Of a DNA stretch of 48,300 bases, positions 1 through 8,782 are shown one piece after another. The notes under the pieces are model-generated. The model was not told the DNA's origin. It made no database searches and worked only from the letters and a program-made list of their open reading frames with translations. Numbering within the stretch: the stretch's first letter is position 1; every line of letters begins with the position of its first letter. The DNA lies in the NCBI GenBank assembly GCA_013286235.1, contig JABDGE010000024.1:1-48300 (forward strand), given 5' to 3'. Both the position numbers and the translations under genes were made by a program. This DNA comes from Bacteroidota bacterium. GTDB taxonomy: Bacteria; Bacteroidota; Bacteroidia; Sphingobacteriales; Sphingobacteriaceae.

Positions 1-429
1 GGTGTGGCGATAATGGATAAAGTAAAATTGCTGAAGTATATTGACGATCCCCATCAAAAGTTCTACTACACCTTCAATTTTGACAGGCCGTTTGATTTTC
101 ATGTTGAACTATTGAAGATCATATTGGATGAAACGCCGGGAACTTCCTATCCAGCTGTGATCAGGTCTGTAGGCGAGGCCCCAAAACAATTTGGAAATGT
201 AGTAACGCCGATAGCTTCACCCGCAGAAACAGAGGATTTCGATTTCTTGAATGAACTGTCGTACAGCGAAGAAGATACGGAAGAATTTTCGGAAGTCGCA
301 GATGAGGAGGAAGTTGAGGGCGAAGAAAAGTCGGCTGTGGAAGAAGATGAGGATGAATTCGGCAGCGAATTTTCGGACGATGAGAATTTCGAAGACGAAG
401 GCAGGGTCACAGGACCGGACGATTTTTAG
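1..429 (+). CDS. pRiA4b ORF-3-like (IS1096 passenger TnpR-like) protein, 3' part
   Basis: The reading frame is open from base 1 to a TAG stop at 427-429, so the gene starts upstream of the window. The segment containing KYIDDPHQKFYYTFNFDRP and FHVELLKI is recalled as typical of the Bacteroidota pRiA4b ORF-3-like family. The last 60 or so residues are almost entirely Glu, Asp and Ser, an acidic and probably disordered tail. The internal GTG at base 4 and ATG at base 13 are unlikely starts because the family has an N-terminal domain before this point. The biochemical role is unknown. The miaA start lies 72 bases downstream on the same strand. Confidence 0.6.
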   Translation, partial: GVAIMDKVKLLKYIDDPHQKFYYTFNFDRPFDFHVELLKIILDETPGTSYPAVIRSVGEAPKQFGNVVTPIASPAETEDFDFLNELSYSEEDTEEFSEVADEEEVEGEEKSAVEEDEDEFGSEFSDDENFEDEGRVTGPDDF

Positions 430-501
430 TTCTACAATGTCATCATCGCCCAAACAGGCCAAGCGATCTGTACCATTACTTTATTCTTATCAAAATGATC
501 C

Positions 502-1413
502 ATGCAATTGAAAATCCTGATCGTTATTGCCGGGCCGACAGCATCAGGGAAAACCGCCGCGGCCATTGAAATCGCGAGGCACTATCATACGGTGGTCGTT
601 TCGGCTGATTCAAGACAATTCTACCGGGAAATGTCGATCGGAACGGCCAAGCCGGGTATTGGTGAGCTGTCCGAAGCAAAACACTATTTTATCGATAACC
701 TTTCCATTACCGAAAAATTCACGGCCGGTGATTATGAAAAAGAGTGCCTTAAACTACTTAATGATTTATTTCAGCATCATGATAAGGTAGTTTTGGTTGG
801 TGGCTCAGGTTTGTTCATTAAAGCCGTTTGCGAGGGCTTTGATGAGTTTCCTGATGCGGAGCCGGGCATAAGAGAAAGCCTGATCAAAGCTCTTGAAAAT
901 GAAGGTCTGAGGCACTTACAGGAGAGGCTTATGAGCGTCGACCCCGTGTATCACGTGCAGGTTGACCTGAACAATTCACACCGTGTTATCAGGGCGCTCG
1001 AGGTTTTCGAATCGACCGGTAAGCCTTACTCATCTTTTCGCAAATCCGCTCTTAACGCAAGGCTATTTAAAACCGTCAAGTTTGGGTTAAACCTAACGCG
1101 GGAGTCGCTTTATGAGCGCATTAACCAACGGGTTGACGACATGATAAAACGGGGATTAATAGCGGAAGCGCAGTCACTTCTACCCTATCGGCATCTAAAT
1201 GCGCTAAACACCGTTGGATACACTGAACTTTTTGATTATTTTGATGGAAAGACGGACCTGGAAACGGCAATTGCACTAATCAAACAGAACACGAGAAGGT
1301 TTGCCAAAAGGCAGCTGACGTGGTTTAACAAAGACAAAGAGATCAATTGGGTTAAGGCTGACGGCGGTGGCCTGATTAAGGATATGATTGCCTTGATAGA
1401 AAAGTTGTCCTGA
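502..1413 (+). CDS. miaA: tRNA dimethylallyltransferase
   Basis: MiaA transfers a dimethylallyl group from dimethylallyl diphosphate to N6 of A37 in tRNAs reading UNN codons. The 303-residue protein has the family's usual length. An N-terminal P-loop GPTASGKT lies at about residues 10-17, followed by SADSRQFYREMSIGTAKP (substrate-binding region) and HYFIDNLS. A later segment VGGSGLFIKAVCEGFD matches the conserved VGGTGLY motif. The C-terminal region with NTVGYTELFDYFDG and NTRRFAKRQLTWF is also typical. The ATG at 502 places the P-loop close to the N terminus as expected. The nitrilase-family gene follows after 18 bases and is probably co-transcribed. Confidence 0.95.
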   Translation: MQLKILIVIAGPTASGKTAAAIEIARHYHTVVVSADSRQFYREMSIGTAKPGIGELSEAKHYFIDNLSITEKFTAGDYEKECLKLLNDLFQHHDKVVLVGGSGLFIKAVCEGFDEFPDAEPGIRESLIKALENEGLRHLQERLMSVDPVYHVQVDLNNSHRVIRALEVFESTGKPYSSFRKSALNARLFKTVKFGLNLTRESLYERINQRVDDMIKRGLIAEAQSLLPYRHLNALNTVGYTELFDYFDGKTDLETAIALIKQNTRRFAKRQLTWFNKDKEINWVKADGGGLIKDMIALIEKLS

Positions 1414-1431
1414 AAGCGTTAAATTTATAGA

Positions 1432-2244
1432 ATGGTTAAGCTAAGCATTGTACAATTTACGCCGCTTTGGGCCAACAAAACGCAGAACCTTGAGCGAATT
1501 GCATCTCTTATTAGGGGCCTGGAATCCGACATCATAGTGCTCCCGGAACTGTGTACGACGGGCTATTCCTTTTTAAAGAAAACGGAAGCGCTCGACGAAG
1601 CGGAAGATACGAGCGGAAAGAGCATTGCTTTTTTCAGGGAGGCAGCAGTGGCTAAGAAAGCGATGATCATAGCGGGCTTTGCTGAGCGGGACCGGGAAAA
1701 TGTTTATAACTCCGCCGTGGCGGCTTTGCCGGATGGCTCGGTAAAAATCTATCGCAAAACGCATTTGTTCTTCAAGGAAACATTATGCTTTGAACCGGGG
1801 AACTCGGGGTTTTATGTAATTGAGCATCCGCTGGTGGATTGTAAAGTTGGAATGATGGTGTGCAATGACTGGCGATATCCCGAAGCTGCCAGGAGTTTGG
1901 CCCTGCTTGGCGCAGATCTTATTGCATGCCCTTCGAACCTGGTTTCAACGCTTTGGGGCGTGGGGATGCCGGCACGTGCTTTGGAAAATAAAGTGTACCT
2001 GGCCGTCGCAAACCGCTGCGGAACAGAGATCAGAATGCTCGAGGACGGCGCCGACCAGAAGCTCACTTTTAACGGCGGTTCGGTTGTGTATGATTTCAAC
2101 GGAAGCCCCTTGGTAAAAGCAGCCAGCGATGAAGATGCCGTGCTTACATCGTTAATTGACCCGGTGCTTACGCGCGATAAGCATTTTAACGCTTACAACG
2201 ACCTGATAAAAGACAGAAGGCCGGACCAATATTATTTGGGATAG
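1432..2244 (+). CDS. nitrilase/carbon-nitrogen hydrolase family protein
   Basis: This is a 270-residue member of the nitrilase superfamily, whose members hydrolyse amide or nitrile bonds with a Glu-Lys-Cys triad. All three residues are visible: Glu in LPELCTTGY (about residue 39), Lys in IYRKTHLFF (about 113) and Cys in GMMVCNDWRYPEAAR (about 144). The substrate cannot be told from sequence. Candidates include omega-amidase or N-carbamoyl hydrolase type enzymes. It lies 18 bases behind miaA and ends 4 bases before the convergent stop of rfbA, so two transcription units meet tail to tail here. Confidence 0.85.
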   Translation: MVKLSIVQFTPLWANKTQNLERIASLIRGLESDIIVLPELCTTGYSFLKKTEALDEAEDTSGKSIAFFREAAVAKKAMIIAGFAERDRENVYNSAVAALPDGSVKIYRKTHLFFKETLCFEPGNSGFYVIEHPLVDCKVGMMVCNDWRYPEAARSLALLGADLIACPSNLVSTLWGVGMPARALENKVYLAVANRCGTEIRMLEDGADQKLTFNGGSVVYDFNGSPLVKAASDEDAVLTSLIDPVLTRDKHFNAYNDLIKDRRPDQYYLG

Positions 2245-2248
2245 CAGA

Positions 2249-3109
2249 TCAGCTCAGCAAAGTTTCCAGGTAAACTCCGTAACCGCTCTTTATGTATTTT
2301 TTAACCAAGACCTTCAGCTGTTCGGCGCTGATAAATCCGCGGCGGTAGGCCACTTCTTCAATACAGCCAATCTTGGTAGCCTGTCGCTTCTCGATTACCC
2401 GAACATACTCCGAGGCATCGCTCAATGAGTCGAAGGTACCGGTGTCCAGCCAGGCCGTGCCCCTATCCATCAGGCCCACATGGAGATTGCCTTGCTCCAG
2501 GTAAGATTTGTTTACGTCGGTAATTTCATACTCTCCACGCTGCGAGGGTTGCAAGTTTTTAACTATATCGATTACTGTGTTATCATAGAAATAAAGTCCG
2601 GGCACAGCAAAATTCGATTTTGGCTGCAGGGGTTTTTCTTCGATAGAAAGCGCCCGAAAGTTTTCGTCGAACTCGACAACGCCATATCGCTCCGGATCGG
2701 CAACGGGATACGCAAAAATTGCGGCTCCGTCAACGTCGTTAAAACCGCGGATCAACTCGCTGAAGCCGGTGCCATAAAAAATATTGTCGCCTAATATCAG
2801 CGCTACTTTATCGTTTCCGATAAACTTCTCTCCTATTACAAAGGCCTGTGCAAGCCCGTTGGGTTTTTCCTGTATGGCGTATTGAAAATTACAACCCAGT
2901 TCAGCGCCGTCGCCCAGCAGACGTTTAAAGCTCTCGTTGTCTTCGGGCGTTGTAATGATCAGCACGTCTTTGATGTCAGCCTGCATTAATACCGATAAAG
3001 GGTAATAGATCATCGGCTTATCGTAAATGGGCATCAACTGCTTACTAATGGCCCTTGTTATGGGGTAAAGCCTTGTTCCCGATCCTCCTGCTAATATTAT
3101 GCCTTTCAT
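2249..3109 (-). CDS. rfbA: glucose-1-phosphate thymidylyltransferase
   Basis: RfbA makes dTDP-glucose from glucose-1-phosphate and dTTP, the first step of dTDP-L-rhamnose synthesis. The protein begins [18 protein letters not shown], the nucleotidyltransferase signature loop, and continues with [19 protein letters not shown] and [10 protein letters not shown]. Its 286 residues fit the short RmlA family. An upstream in-frame start would add 18 residues unlike the family. The ATG at 3109 gives a 4-base ATGA overlap with the rfbD stop, a strong sign of translational coupling. It is the last gene of the minus-strand polysaccharide locus. Confidence 0.94.
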   Translation of the reverse strand: MKGIILAGGSGTRLYPITRAISKQLMPIYDKPMIYYPLSVLMQADIKDVLIITTPEDNESFKRLLGDGAELGCNFQYAIQEKPNGLAQAFVIGEKFIGNDKVALILGDNIFYGTGFSELIRGFNDVDGAAIFAYPVADPERYGVVEFDENFRALSIEEKPLQPKSNFAVPGLYFYDNTVIDIVKNLQPSQRGEYEITDVNKSYLEQGNLHVGLMDRGTAWLDTGTFDSLSDASEYVRVIEKRQATKIGCIEEVAYRRGFISAEQLKVLVKKYIKSGYGVYLETLLS

Positions 3110-3975
3110 AGCGTTGCGGTGTTTTTTATCCGGCCGATGCAAGTTATCAAACTGTCGCGCCAATAAGGTATTTCGAGGTTAAATGTCTGTTTTATTTTGG
3201 TTTTGTCCATAACCGAATAAGCCGGACGCATAGCTTTGGTGGGGTATTCAGAAGTAGGGATAGGCAAGGCCTTTACATCGGTTCCGGATATATCAAAAAT
3301 GGCTTTTGCGAAATCGTACCAGGAGGCAACGCCTTCGTTGCTATAGTGATAGGTGCCGTATGCCGGCTTGTTGCTGATGATGATCTGCATAATACCGGCA
3401 GCAAGATCCATACCGTAAGTGGGCGTACCCACCTGATCAGCTATGATCTTAAGCTGATCGCGTTCAGCTCCAAGCTTTAACATGGTCTTGACGAAATTGT
3501 TGCCATATTCCGAATAAAGCCAGCTGGTGCGTATAATAAAATGCTGGTCCAAAAGCTCTTTTATAGCTAACTCGCCATCCAGTTTGGTAACGCCATAAAC
3601 ATTTATGGGCTCTGCCGGATCGTTTTCCTTCAACTGCCAGGGCGTATCGCCCTTAAAGACAAAATCGGTCGAAATATGGATAAGCACCGCTCCATTTGCA
3701 GCACAATGTCTTGCTAAATTTTCGGCCCCTGTTTTGTTTATCTTAATGGCAAGATCCTGGTCGTCTTCGGCTTTATCAACAGCTGTATAAGCGGCGCAAT
3801 TGATACCGAAAGCAGGCTTGTATTTTTGAAAAACCGCGTTTAGGACCTGATCGTCTAATATATTTGCTTCGGACTCCGGGGGGAAATAAACTGAATCAAT
3901 TCCGTTTGTTTCAACAAACTGCTTAATGCAATTGCCCAACTGGCCGGATGCTCCGAAGATGACAACATTATTCAT
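3106..3975 (-). CDS. rfbD: dTDP-4-dehydrorhamnose reductase
   Basis: RfbD (RmlD) performs the last step of dTDP-L-rhamnose synthesis, NAD(P)H-dependent reduction of dTDP-4-keto-L-rhamnose. The 289-residue protein opens with a Rossmann motif, [14 protein letters not shown], and carries ISTDFVFKG and the catalytic YGVTKLDGE (YxxxK). The sequence [20 protein letters not shown] is characteristic of RmlD. The ATG at 3975 is directly before the Rossmann strand. It overlaps rfbA by 4 bases. A gap of 126 bases separates it from the gmhA stop. Confidence 0.94.
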   Translation of the reverse strand: MNNVVIFGASGQLGNCIKQFVETNGIDSVYFPPESEANILDDQVLNAVFQKYKPAFGINCAAYTAVDKAEDDQDLAIKINKTGAENLARHCAANGAVLIHISTDFVFKGDTPWQLKENDPAEPINVYGVTKLDGELAIKELLDQHFIIRTSWLYSEYGNNFVKTMLKLGAERDQLKIIADQVGTPTYGMDLAAGIMQIIISNKPAYGTYHYSNEGVASWYDFAKAIFDISGTDVKALPIPTSEYPTKAMRPAYSVMDKTKIKQTFNLEIPYWRDSLITCIGRIKNTATL

Positions 3976-4101
3976 TTAGGATGTTTGATTTAAATATGCA
4001 TAAAAATCTTTCAGGCACAAATGTTATTTTGAATTGCTGCAATTTCAGGGCTTTTCTAGCTGACTTAACAACTACCTTTTCATCCCACAAAACTTTACTC
4101 C

Positions 4102-4695
4102 TCACACAGCAGGCTTAAAATCAGAAAATAATTCCTCCTCAACCAGGCAGCAAATAATATGACCGATAAGAATATGCGATTCCTGAATGCGCGGCGTATC
4201 ATCCGATGGTACTCTTATACAGAAATCGCATTTTTCGATCATTTTGCCTCCGGTCCGGCCGGTCAACCCAATTGTAAGTATCCCTTTTTCCTTACAGGCA
4301 TCGAGTGCCTTTAATATATTTGGTGAATTACCGGAGGTTGACAGACCGAAAAAAATATCGCCCTCGTTGCCTAAGGCCTGCGCCTGACGGGCAAATAAGT
4401 GCTCGTAACCGTAATCGTTACCTATGGCCGTTAAAATTGAAGAATCAGTAGTCAGTGCTATTGACGGAATACCCGGCCTGTCAAAGTAAAAACGCGCGAC
4501 TAACTCACCCGCGATGTGCTGGGCGTCGGCCGCGCTTCCGCCATTGCCCGCCAGCAATGTTTTTCTATTGTTGCGATAGGCAGCAACCACCATACCGGCG
4601 ATATCGGCAATCAGCTGCATCAATTCAGAATCGGCCAATATTAGCTGCTTTGTTTTTATCGACGCTTCAATTTGTGACTTGACTCTTTCCAGCAT
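4102..4695 (-). CDS. gmhA: D-sedoheptulose 7-phosphate isomerase (SIS domain)
   Basis: GmhA isomerises sedoheptulose 7-phosphate to D-glycero-D-manno-heptose 7-phosphate, the entry to ADP- and GDP-heptose pathways. The protein has the SIS-domain signature LLAGNGGSAADAQHIAGELV and the downstream FGLSTSGNSPNILKAL motif. Starting at the ATG at 4695 gives 197 residues, near the family's usual 190-195. An upstream GTG at 4752, overlapping the rfbC stop, would add 19 residues of non-family sequence but could matter for coupling. The gene sits inside the rfb genes rather than beside the hdd genes, yet completes the GDP-heptose set found at 7549-9814. Confidence 0.9.
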   Translation of the reverse strand: MLERVKSQIEASIKTKQLILADSELMQLIADIAGMVVAAYRNNRKTLLAGNGGSAADAQHIAGELVARFYFDRPGIPSIALTTDSSILTAIGNDYGYEHLFARQAQALGNEGDIFFGLSTSGNSPNILKALDACKEKGILTIGLTGRTGGKMIEKCDFCIRVPSDDTPRIQESHILIGHIICCLVEEELFSDFKPAV

Positions 4696-4751
4696 TTTAT
4701 ATTGAATTTTGCTTCGCTTAATATAATTGTTAAAACCCATGCAATTTATCA

Positions 4752-5306
4752 CTAAAACCCAAAATCGCCGGCATCCTTCAGAAAGGGCAACTCCCTGTCT
4801 TTTTCAGAAACCAGCAATTCTGCCGACGGAAGGCTCCAATCAATTGCCAGCGAAGGGTCGGCATAGTGCAGACCCCCCTCAGAAGGTTTATGGTAGTAGT
4901 TGTCGCATTTGTATTGAAAAACAGCAGTATCGCTCAAAACGACGAACCCATGGGCAAAACCACGGGGGATAAAAAACTGACTGTGATTTTTATCAGACAG
5001 AATCGCCGCATGGTGAAGTCCGTAGGTGGGCGAATTTTTGCGAAGGTCGACGGCTACGTCAAGCACTTCGCCCTGGCTAACCCGCACCAATTTTGATTGG
5101 GCATGCGGTCCCGTTTGTAAATGCAAGCCCCGCAAAACGCCTTTAGTCGAAAATGACTGATTATCCTGCACAAAGTTGATTTGAGCGCCGGCGGCATCGT
5201 TGAAAGTTCGCGTATTGTAGGATTCGAAAAAATAACCCCGGTCGTCGTTGAAAATCCGTGGGGTGAAAACAAAACACCCGCTAAGGGGAGTTGTCGTAAT
5301 AGTCAT
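4752..5306 (-). CDS. rfbC: dTDP-4-dehydrorhamnose 3,5-epimerase
   Basis: RfbC (RmlC) is the cupin-fold epimerase that converts dTDP-4-keto-6-deoxyglucose to dTDP-4-keto-L-rhamnose. The 184-residue length is normal. Diagnostic stretches are FTPRIFNDDRGYFFESYN, QDNQSFSTKGVLRGLHLQ (with the catalytic His), QSKLVRVSQGEVLDVAVDLR and FIPRGFAHGFVVLSD. The start ATG at 5306 is 12 bases after the rfbB stop. Downstream it touches gmhA. Confidence 0.95.
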   Translation of the reverse strand: MTITTTPLSGCFVFTPRIFNDDRGYFFESYNTRTFNDAAGAQINFVQDNQSFSTKGVLRGLHLQTGPHAQSKLVRVSQGEVLDVAVDLRKNSPTYGLHHAAILSDKNHSQFFIPRGFAHGFVVLSDTAVFQYKCDNYYHKPSEGGLHYADPSLAIDWSLPSAELLVSEKDRELPFLKDAGDFGF

Positions 5307-5318
5307 GTTTTGTGTTAC

Positions 5319-6371
5319 TTAGCGGTTTTCGTATTGATGATCATAATAGCTCGTGTATTCCCCGCTTGTCACGTGGCTAAGCCATGTCTTATTTGTTAAA
5401 AACCAATCTATTGTTTCGGACAAACCTTCCTCAAAAGTTACCGAGGGTTTCCAACCAAAACGGCTGTTTATTTTTGATGCATCGATGGCGTAACGCCTGT
5501 CGTGGCCCGGCCGGTCTTTTACATAGGTTATCAATTGTTTGCTTGTCCCCGGTTTATGGCCAAGTTTCTTGTCCATTTGCTTACACAAAAGCATTACCAG
5601 GTCGATATTTTTCCACTCATTAAATCCACCGATGTTATAGGTTTCGCCAGCCTTTCCTTGGTGAAAAAGCAGATCGATGGCTATTGCATGATCTTTCACA
5701 TATAACCAATCCCGGGTGTATTTGCCATCGCCATATACCGGCAATGGTTTATTGTTAATAAGATTGTTTATCATTAACGGTATCAGTTTCTCGGGGAAAT
5801 GATTCGGGCCGTAATTATTTGAGCAGTTTGAAACTATAGTTTGAATGCCGTAAGTGTCGAAATATGCACGCACAAAATGATCCGACGACGCTTTGCTTGC
5901 GCTGTATGGCGAGTGCGGGTCGTAACGGGTATCCTCAGTGAAGAAGCCTTCCGAACCTAACGCGCCAAAAACCTCGTCGGTTGAGATATGATAAAACAGG
6001 TGACCATTATAGTCGTTCTTCCATTTTTCTTTCGCCACCTCGAGCATCGTCACGGTGCCGATGACATTCGTATAAACAAAGTCGAGCGGGCTTAATATTG
6101 ACCTGTCCACATGGGATTCTGCCGCCAGGTGAATGATATCGGTTACGCCATGTTTGTCAAAAATAGTGCTTATCGCGTCTTTGTCCTTAATGTCTGCTTT
6201 TTCAAAAAAGTAGTTTGGTTTATCCTCTATATCGATCAAATTCTCCAGGTTGCCGGCATACGTAAGTGCATCGGCGTTAATTATTGAATATTGGGGATAG
6301 CGATTTACGAAGCGGCGGACAACATGCGAGCCAATAAAACCGGCTCCGCCGGTGATCAGGATTTTTTTCAT
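5319..6371 (-). CDS. rfbB: dTDP-glucose 4,6-dehydratase
   Basis: RfbB (RmlB) is an extended short-chain dehydrogenase that dehydrates dTDP-glucose to dTDP-4-keto-6-deoxyglucose. The N terminus MKKILITGGAGFIGSHVVRR is the NAD-binding Rossmann motif. HLAAESHVDRSI, STDEVFGALG and YSASKASSDHF (catalytic YxxxK) are all RmlB hallmarks. The 350-residue length is standard. A good promoter candidate lies just upstream at 6401-6432, so rfbB probably leads a sub-operon rfbB-rfbC-gmhA-rfbD-rfbA. Confidence 0.95.
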   Translation of the reverse strand: MKKILITGGAGFIGSHVVRRFVNRYPQYSIINADALTYAGNLENLIDIEDKPNYFFEKADIKDKDAISTIFDKHGVTDIIHLAAESHVDRSILSPLDFVYTNVIGTVTMLEVAKEKWKNDYNGHLFYHISTDEVFGALGSEGFFTEDTRYDPHSPYSASKASSDHFVRAYFDTYGIQTIVSNCSNNYGPNHFPEKLIPLMINNLINNKPLPVYGDGKYTRDWLYVKDHAIAIDLLFHQGKAGETYNIGGFNEWKNIDLVMLLCKQMDKKLGHKPGTSKQLITYVKDRPGHDRRYAIDASKINSRFGWKPSVTFEEGLSETIDWFLTNKTWLSHVTSGEYTSYYDHQYENR

Positions 6372-6400
6372 TATCGGTCGACTAAAACTTTCAAGCCAGG

Positions 6401-6432
6401 CAAATATACGTGATAATGCCTTTTAACCATAA
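6401..6432 (-). promoter_or_regulatory. candidate Bacteroidota promoter before rfbB
   Basis: On the minus strand the bases at 6408-6401 read TATATTTG, an exact match to the Bacteroidota -7 consensus TAnnTTTG. It lies about 30 bases before the rfbB ATG. The region 20 bases further upstream reads ATGGTTAAAA, only a weak match to the -33 TTTG box. The 117-base gap before rfbB is otherwise empty. Confidence 0.45.
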
Positions 6433-6488
6433 TTTACTTGTACTTGCCTGAATGGTTTTGATTCGAAATCAATCGACGTCCACAATGA

Positions 6489-7433
6489 TCACCGCTCTTT
6501 AACCACAGAAATATGATCAAGGTAGTCGGCGTAAGCCAGTTTAATACCTTCCTGCAAGCCGGTGTGGTATTTCCAGCCGGCATTGGTGAGCTTGCTAACA
6601 TCCATTAATTTCCGCGGGGCACCGTCGGGCCGGGAATGGTCAAAAACAACATCCCCCTGGTAGCCGGTTATGTTTTTTATCATTAAGGCCAAATCCTTTA
6701 TGGTAATATCTTCGCCGGTGCCTATGTTCACCAGGCCCGGCTCGTTATAATTTTGCATGAGGTAATAACAAGCTTCGGCCAGGTCATCGGCAAAAAGGAA
6801 CTCGCGGCGGGGAGAACCTGTTCCCCAAATGATCACTGCAGGAGCATTACTTTCTTTGGCCTCATGAAAGCGGCGCATCAACGCCGGCAGTACGTGCGAA
6901 TTTTCGGGGTGATAGTTATCGTTATATCCGTACAGATTTGTGGGCATAACCGAAATGAAGTTACACCCGTATTGTGAACGGTAGGCATCGCACATTTTTA
7001 TGCCTGCTATTTTGGCGATTGCATAGGGTTCGTTCGTTTCTTCAAGCGGCCCAGTCAACAGGTACTCTTCTTTTAAAGGCTGCGGGGCCATTTTGGGATA
7101 GATGCAGCTTGAGCCTAAAAACATCAGCTTTTTTACACCATTGAGGTAAGCATTGTGGATAATGTTGTTCTGAATTTGCAAGTTATCATATAAAAATTCG
7201 GCACGGTAGGTATTGTTGGCGACGATGCCACCTACTTTAGCAGCAGCCAGGAAAATGTAATCCGGCTTTTCCTCTGCAAAAAAATCAGCTACCTGTTGCT
7301 GGTTTCGCAGATCGAGCACCTCGGAGGTGCGGGTAATGAAGTTGGTAAACCCCTCTTTTTGGAGTTTTCTATAAATGGCCGATCCAACCATCCCACGATG
7401 GCCGGCTATGTATATCTTGCTGCTTTTATCCAT
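6489..7433 (-). CDS. fcl: GDP-L-fucose synthase family (GDP-4-keto-6-deoxy sugar epimerase/reductase)
   Basis: Fcl family enzymes 3,5-epimerise and reduce GDP-4-keto-6-deoxymannose to GDP-L-fucose. The protein (314 residues, normal length) begins [19 protein letters not shown] and has [32 protein letters not shown] (YxxxK) and [19 protein letters not shown], all typical of Fcl. Its usual partner gmd is not adjacent but lies at 15195. Because the next genes upstream make GDP-heptose, a role as GDP-6-deoxyheptose epimerase/reductase is a real alternative. A good promoter lies directly upstream. Confidence 0.88.
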   Translation of the reverse strand: MDKSSKIYIAGHRGMVGSAIYRKLQKEGFTNFITRTSEVLDLRNQQQVADFFAEEKPDYIFLAAAKVGGIVANNTYRAEFLYDNLQIQNNIIHNAYLNGVKKLMFLGSSCIYPKMAPQPLKEEYLLTGPLEETNEPYAIAKIAGIKMCDAYRSQYGCNFISVMPTNLYGYNDNYHPENSHVLPALMRRFHEAKESNAPAVIIWGTGSPRREFLFADDLAEACYYLMQNYNEPGLVNIGTGEDITIKDLALMIKNITGYQGDVVFDHSRPDGAPRKLMDVSKLTNAGWKYHTGLQEGIKLAYADYLDHISVVKER

Positions 7434-7449
7434 ATGAATTCCAGGAGTG

Positions 7450-7483
7450 CAAATTTACCATTCTTTATGAAGGTTTTTGCAAA
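7450..7483 (-). promoter_or_regulatory. Bacteroidota promoter before fcl
   Basis: The minus strand shows TTTG at 7483-7480, a 22-base spacer, then TAAATTTG at 7457-7450. This matches the Bacteroidota sigma-A pattern TTTG-N(19-22)-TAnnTTTG very well. The predicted transcription start is about 10 bases before the fcl ATG at 7433, giving a very short leader. The 115-base gap has no other feature. Confidence 0.6.
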
Positions 7484-7548
7484 TAAGTTAAATGAATGAA
7501 ACCGGGCCGCGAAAATATTTGAGCTTTGCATGCATCGGGCAGGCCAAA

Positions 7549-8058
7549 TCATTCTTGCAAAATGGGCCCAAGTTCATCGAAGCTTTTGAAGTTCTTATCT
7601 GCATAGCTACTGCCCTTATTCGAAAGAAACAGGCTAAATATTTGTAATTGCTTTGCCGGAATCATGTCGGTTTCTGAATCCCCGATCATCCATGATTCTG
7701 TAAAATCTACATTGTAGTCCTTTTGGGCGTTCAAAAACAGACCTGTTTTGGGTTTCCGGCAACTGCAGTTATCCTCATCAAGGTGCGGACATATATAAAA
7801 TTGATCAATAAAAGATCCGGTCAAAACATTGATCGTATTGTTGATTTTGACCAATTTTTCCAGCGGAAGCCGACCCAGTCCTACGCACCGCTGATTAGTG
7901 ACCACCACAATTCGGCGGAAATGATTTTTGGCAATTTGAAGAAACTCTTTTATACCCGCAATTATTTCAATCTGATCCGGATCAAGCACATAACCATTTT
8001 CAATCTTTTTGTTCAGTACGCCGTCTCTGTCGAGAAATAAGGTATCAAATTGCTTCAT
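7549..8058 (-). CDS. gmhB: D-glycero-D-manno-heptose 1,7-bisphosphate phosphatase (HAD family)
   Basis: GmhB removes the C7 phosphate of heptose 1,7-bisphosphate. This 169-residue HAD protein carries motif I FLDRDGVLNKK, motif II VVVTNQRCVGLGRLP, the zinc-binding segment YICPHLDEDNCSCRKP and motif III WMIGDSETDMIPAKQL. The Cys/His zinc cluster is typical of GmhB/HisB-type phosphatases. The ATG at 8058 starts MKQFDTLFLDRDG. A longer reading frame to 8133 only reads through hddC and is rejected. It overlaps the hddC end by 14 bases, which suggests coupling. Confidence 0.88.
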   Translation of the reverse strand: MKQFDTLFLDRDGVLNKKIENGYVLDPDQIEIIAGIKEFLQIAKNHFRRIVVVTNQRCVGLGRLPLEKLVKINNTINVLTGSFIDQFYICPHLDEDNCSCRKPKTGLFLNAQKDYNVDFTESWMIGDSETDMIPAKQLQIFSLFLSNKGSSYADKNFKSFDELGPILQE

Positions 8059-8764
8059 CGATAGTGTTCTTAAATAAGCTTTGCGCGCGGTGATAATCCG
8101 CTGGTATGCCGATGTCAATAAATGGTGAATCAAATATTTTTCCGTAAACGTTGAGCTCTGTCAATTTATCTTTCAGAAGGCCTGTTTCAAAAGAGAACGG
8201 ATCGGGGAAATTAAATCGTTCAATCACGGCTTTTTTCATCAGATATATTCCGCCGTTTATTACTGAAACGGGTGGATTGTTGTGAGCTTTTTTAACAAAA
8301 GAAACTATACGGCCATTGGGCGCACATTCAACAGATCCATAACGGTCACCGTTGGTGACTCGCTTTAACGCCAACGCAACTCCGGCGTCGTTATTCTGGT
8401 AAAATTCGCCAAGATCATTTAAAGGTACATCAAAGGCCGTATCGCCATTAATCACGAAAAAGGTGTCGCTACGCACGTTGCCTGCGGCTTTGAAAATTGC
8501 GCCCCCCGTGCCTAATGGTTCATTTTCAATACTAAAAACCAACTCCAGGCCGAAGCCCGTATGAGCCTGTGCATAATAAGATTGAATAACTTCCCACTTA
8601 TACCCAACTGCTAAAGTGATGCGTTGCACCCCCTGTTTTTTAAGATAGTATAGAATGTAATCTAAAAAGGGACGGCCGGCAACGGGCGCCATCGGCTTCG
8701 GAACGTCGGCCACAACCGGCCTTAAACGGGTACCCAGGCCACCTGCCAAAACAATTGCTTCCAT
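8045..8764 (-). CDS. hddC: D-glycero-alpha-D-manno-heptose 1-phosphate guanylyltransferase
   Basis: HddC-type enzymes join heptose 1-phosphate to GTP to give GDP-D-glycero-alpha-D-manno-heptose. The 239-residue protein starts MEAIVLAGGLGTRLRPVVAD, the sugar-nucleotidyltransferase loop, followed by KPMAPVAGRPFLDYIL and FFVINGDTAFDV (metal-binding Asp). The family alone does not fix the sugar. The heptose assignment rests on its position between the GHMP kinase HddA (18 bases upstream) and the phosphatase GmhB (14-base overlap downstream). Confidence 0.87.
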   Translation of the reverse strand: MEAIVLAGGLGTRLRPVVADVPKPMAPVAGRPFLDYILYYLKKQGVQRITLAVGYKWEVIQSYYAQAHTGFGLELVFSIENEPLGTGGAIFKAAGNVRSDTFFVINGDTAFDVPLNDLGEFYQNNDAGVALALKRVTNGDRYGSVECAPNGRIVSFVKKAHNNPPVSVINGGIYLMKKAVIERFNFPDPFSFETGLLKDKLTELNVYGKIFDSPFIDIGIPADYHRAQSLFKNTIDEAI

Positions 8765-8782
8765 TATAAATCGGCTTGCTGA

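Noticed and set aside
8059..8133. 25-codon N-terminal extension of gmhB
   Set aside because: It reads through the 3' end of hddC in another frame and is unlike the HAD family N terminus.
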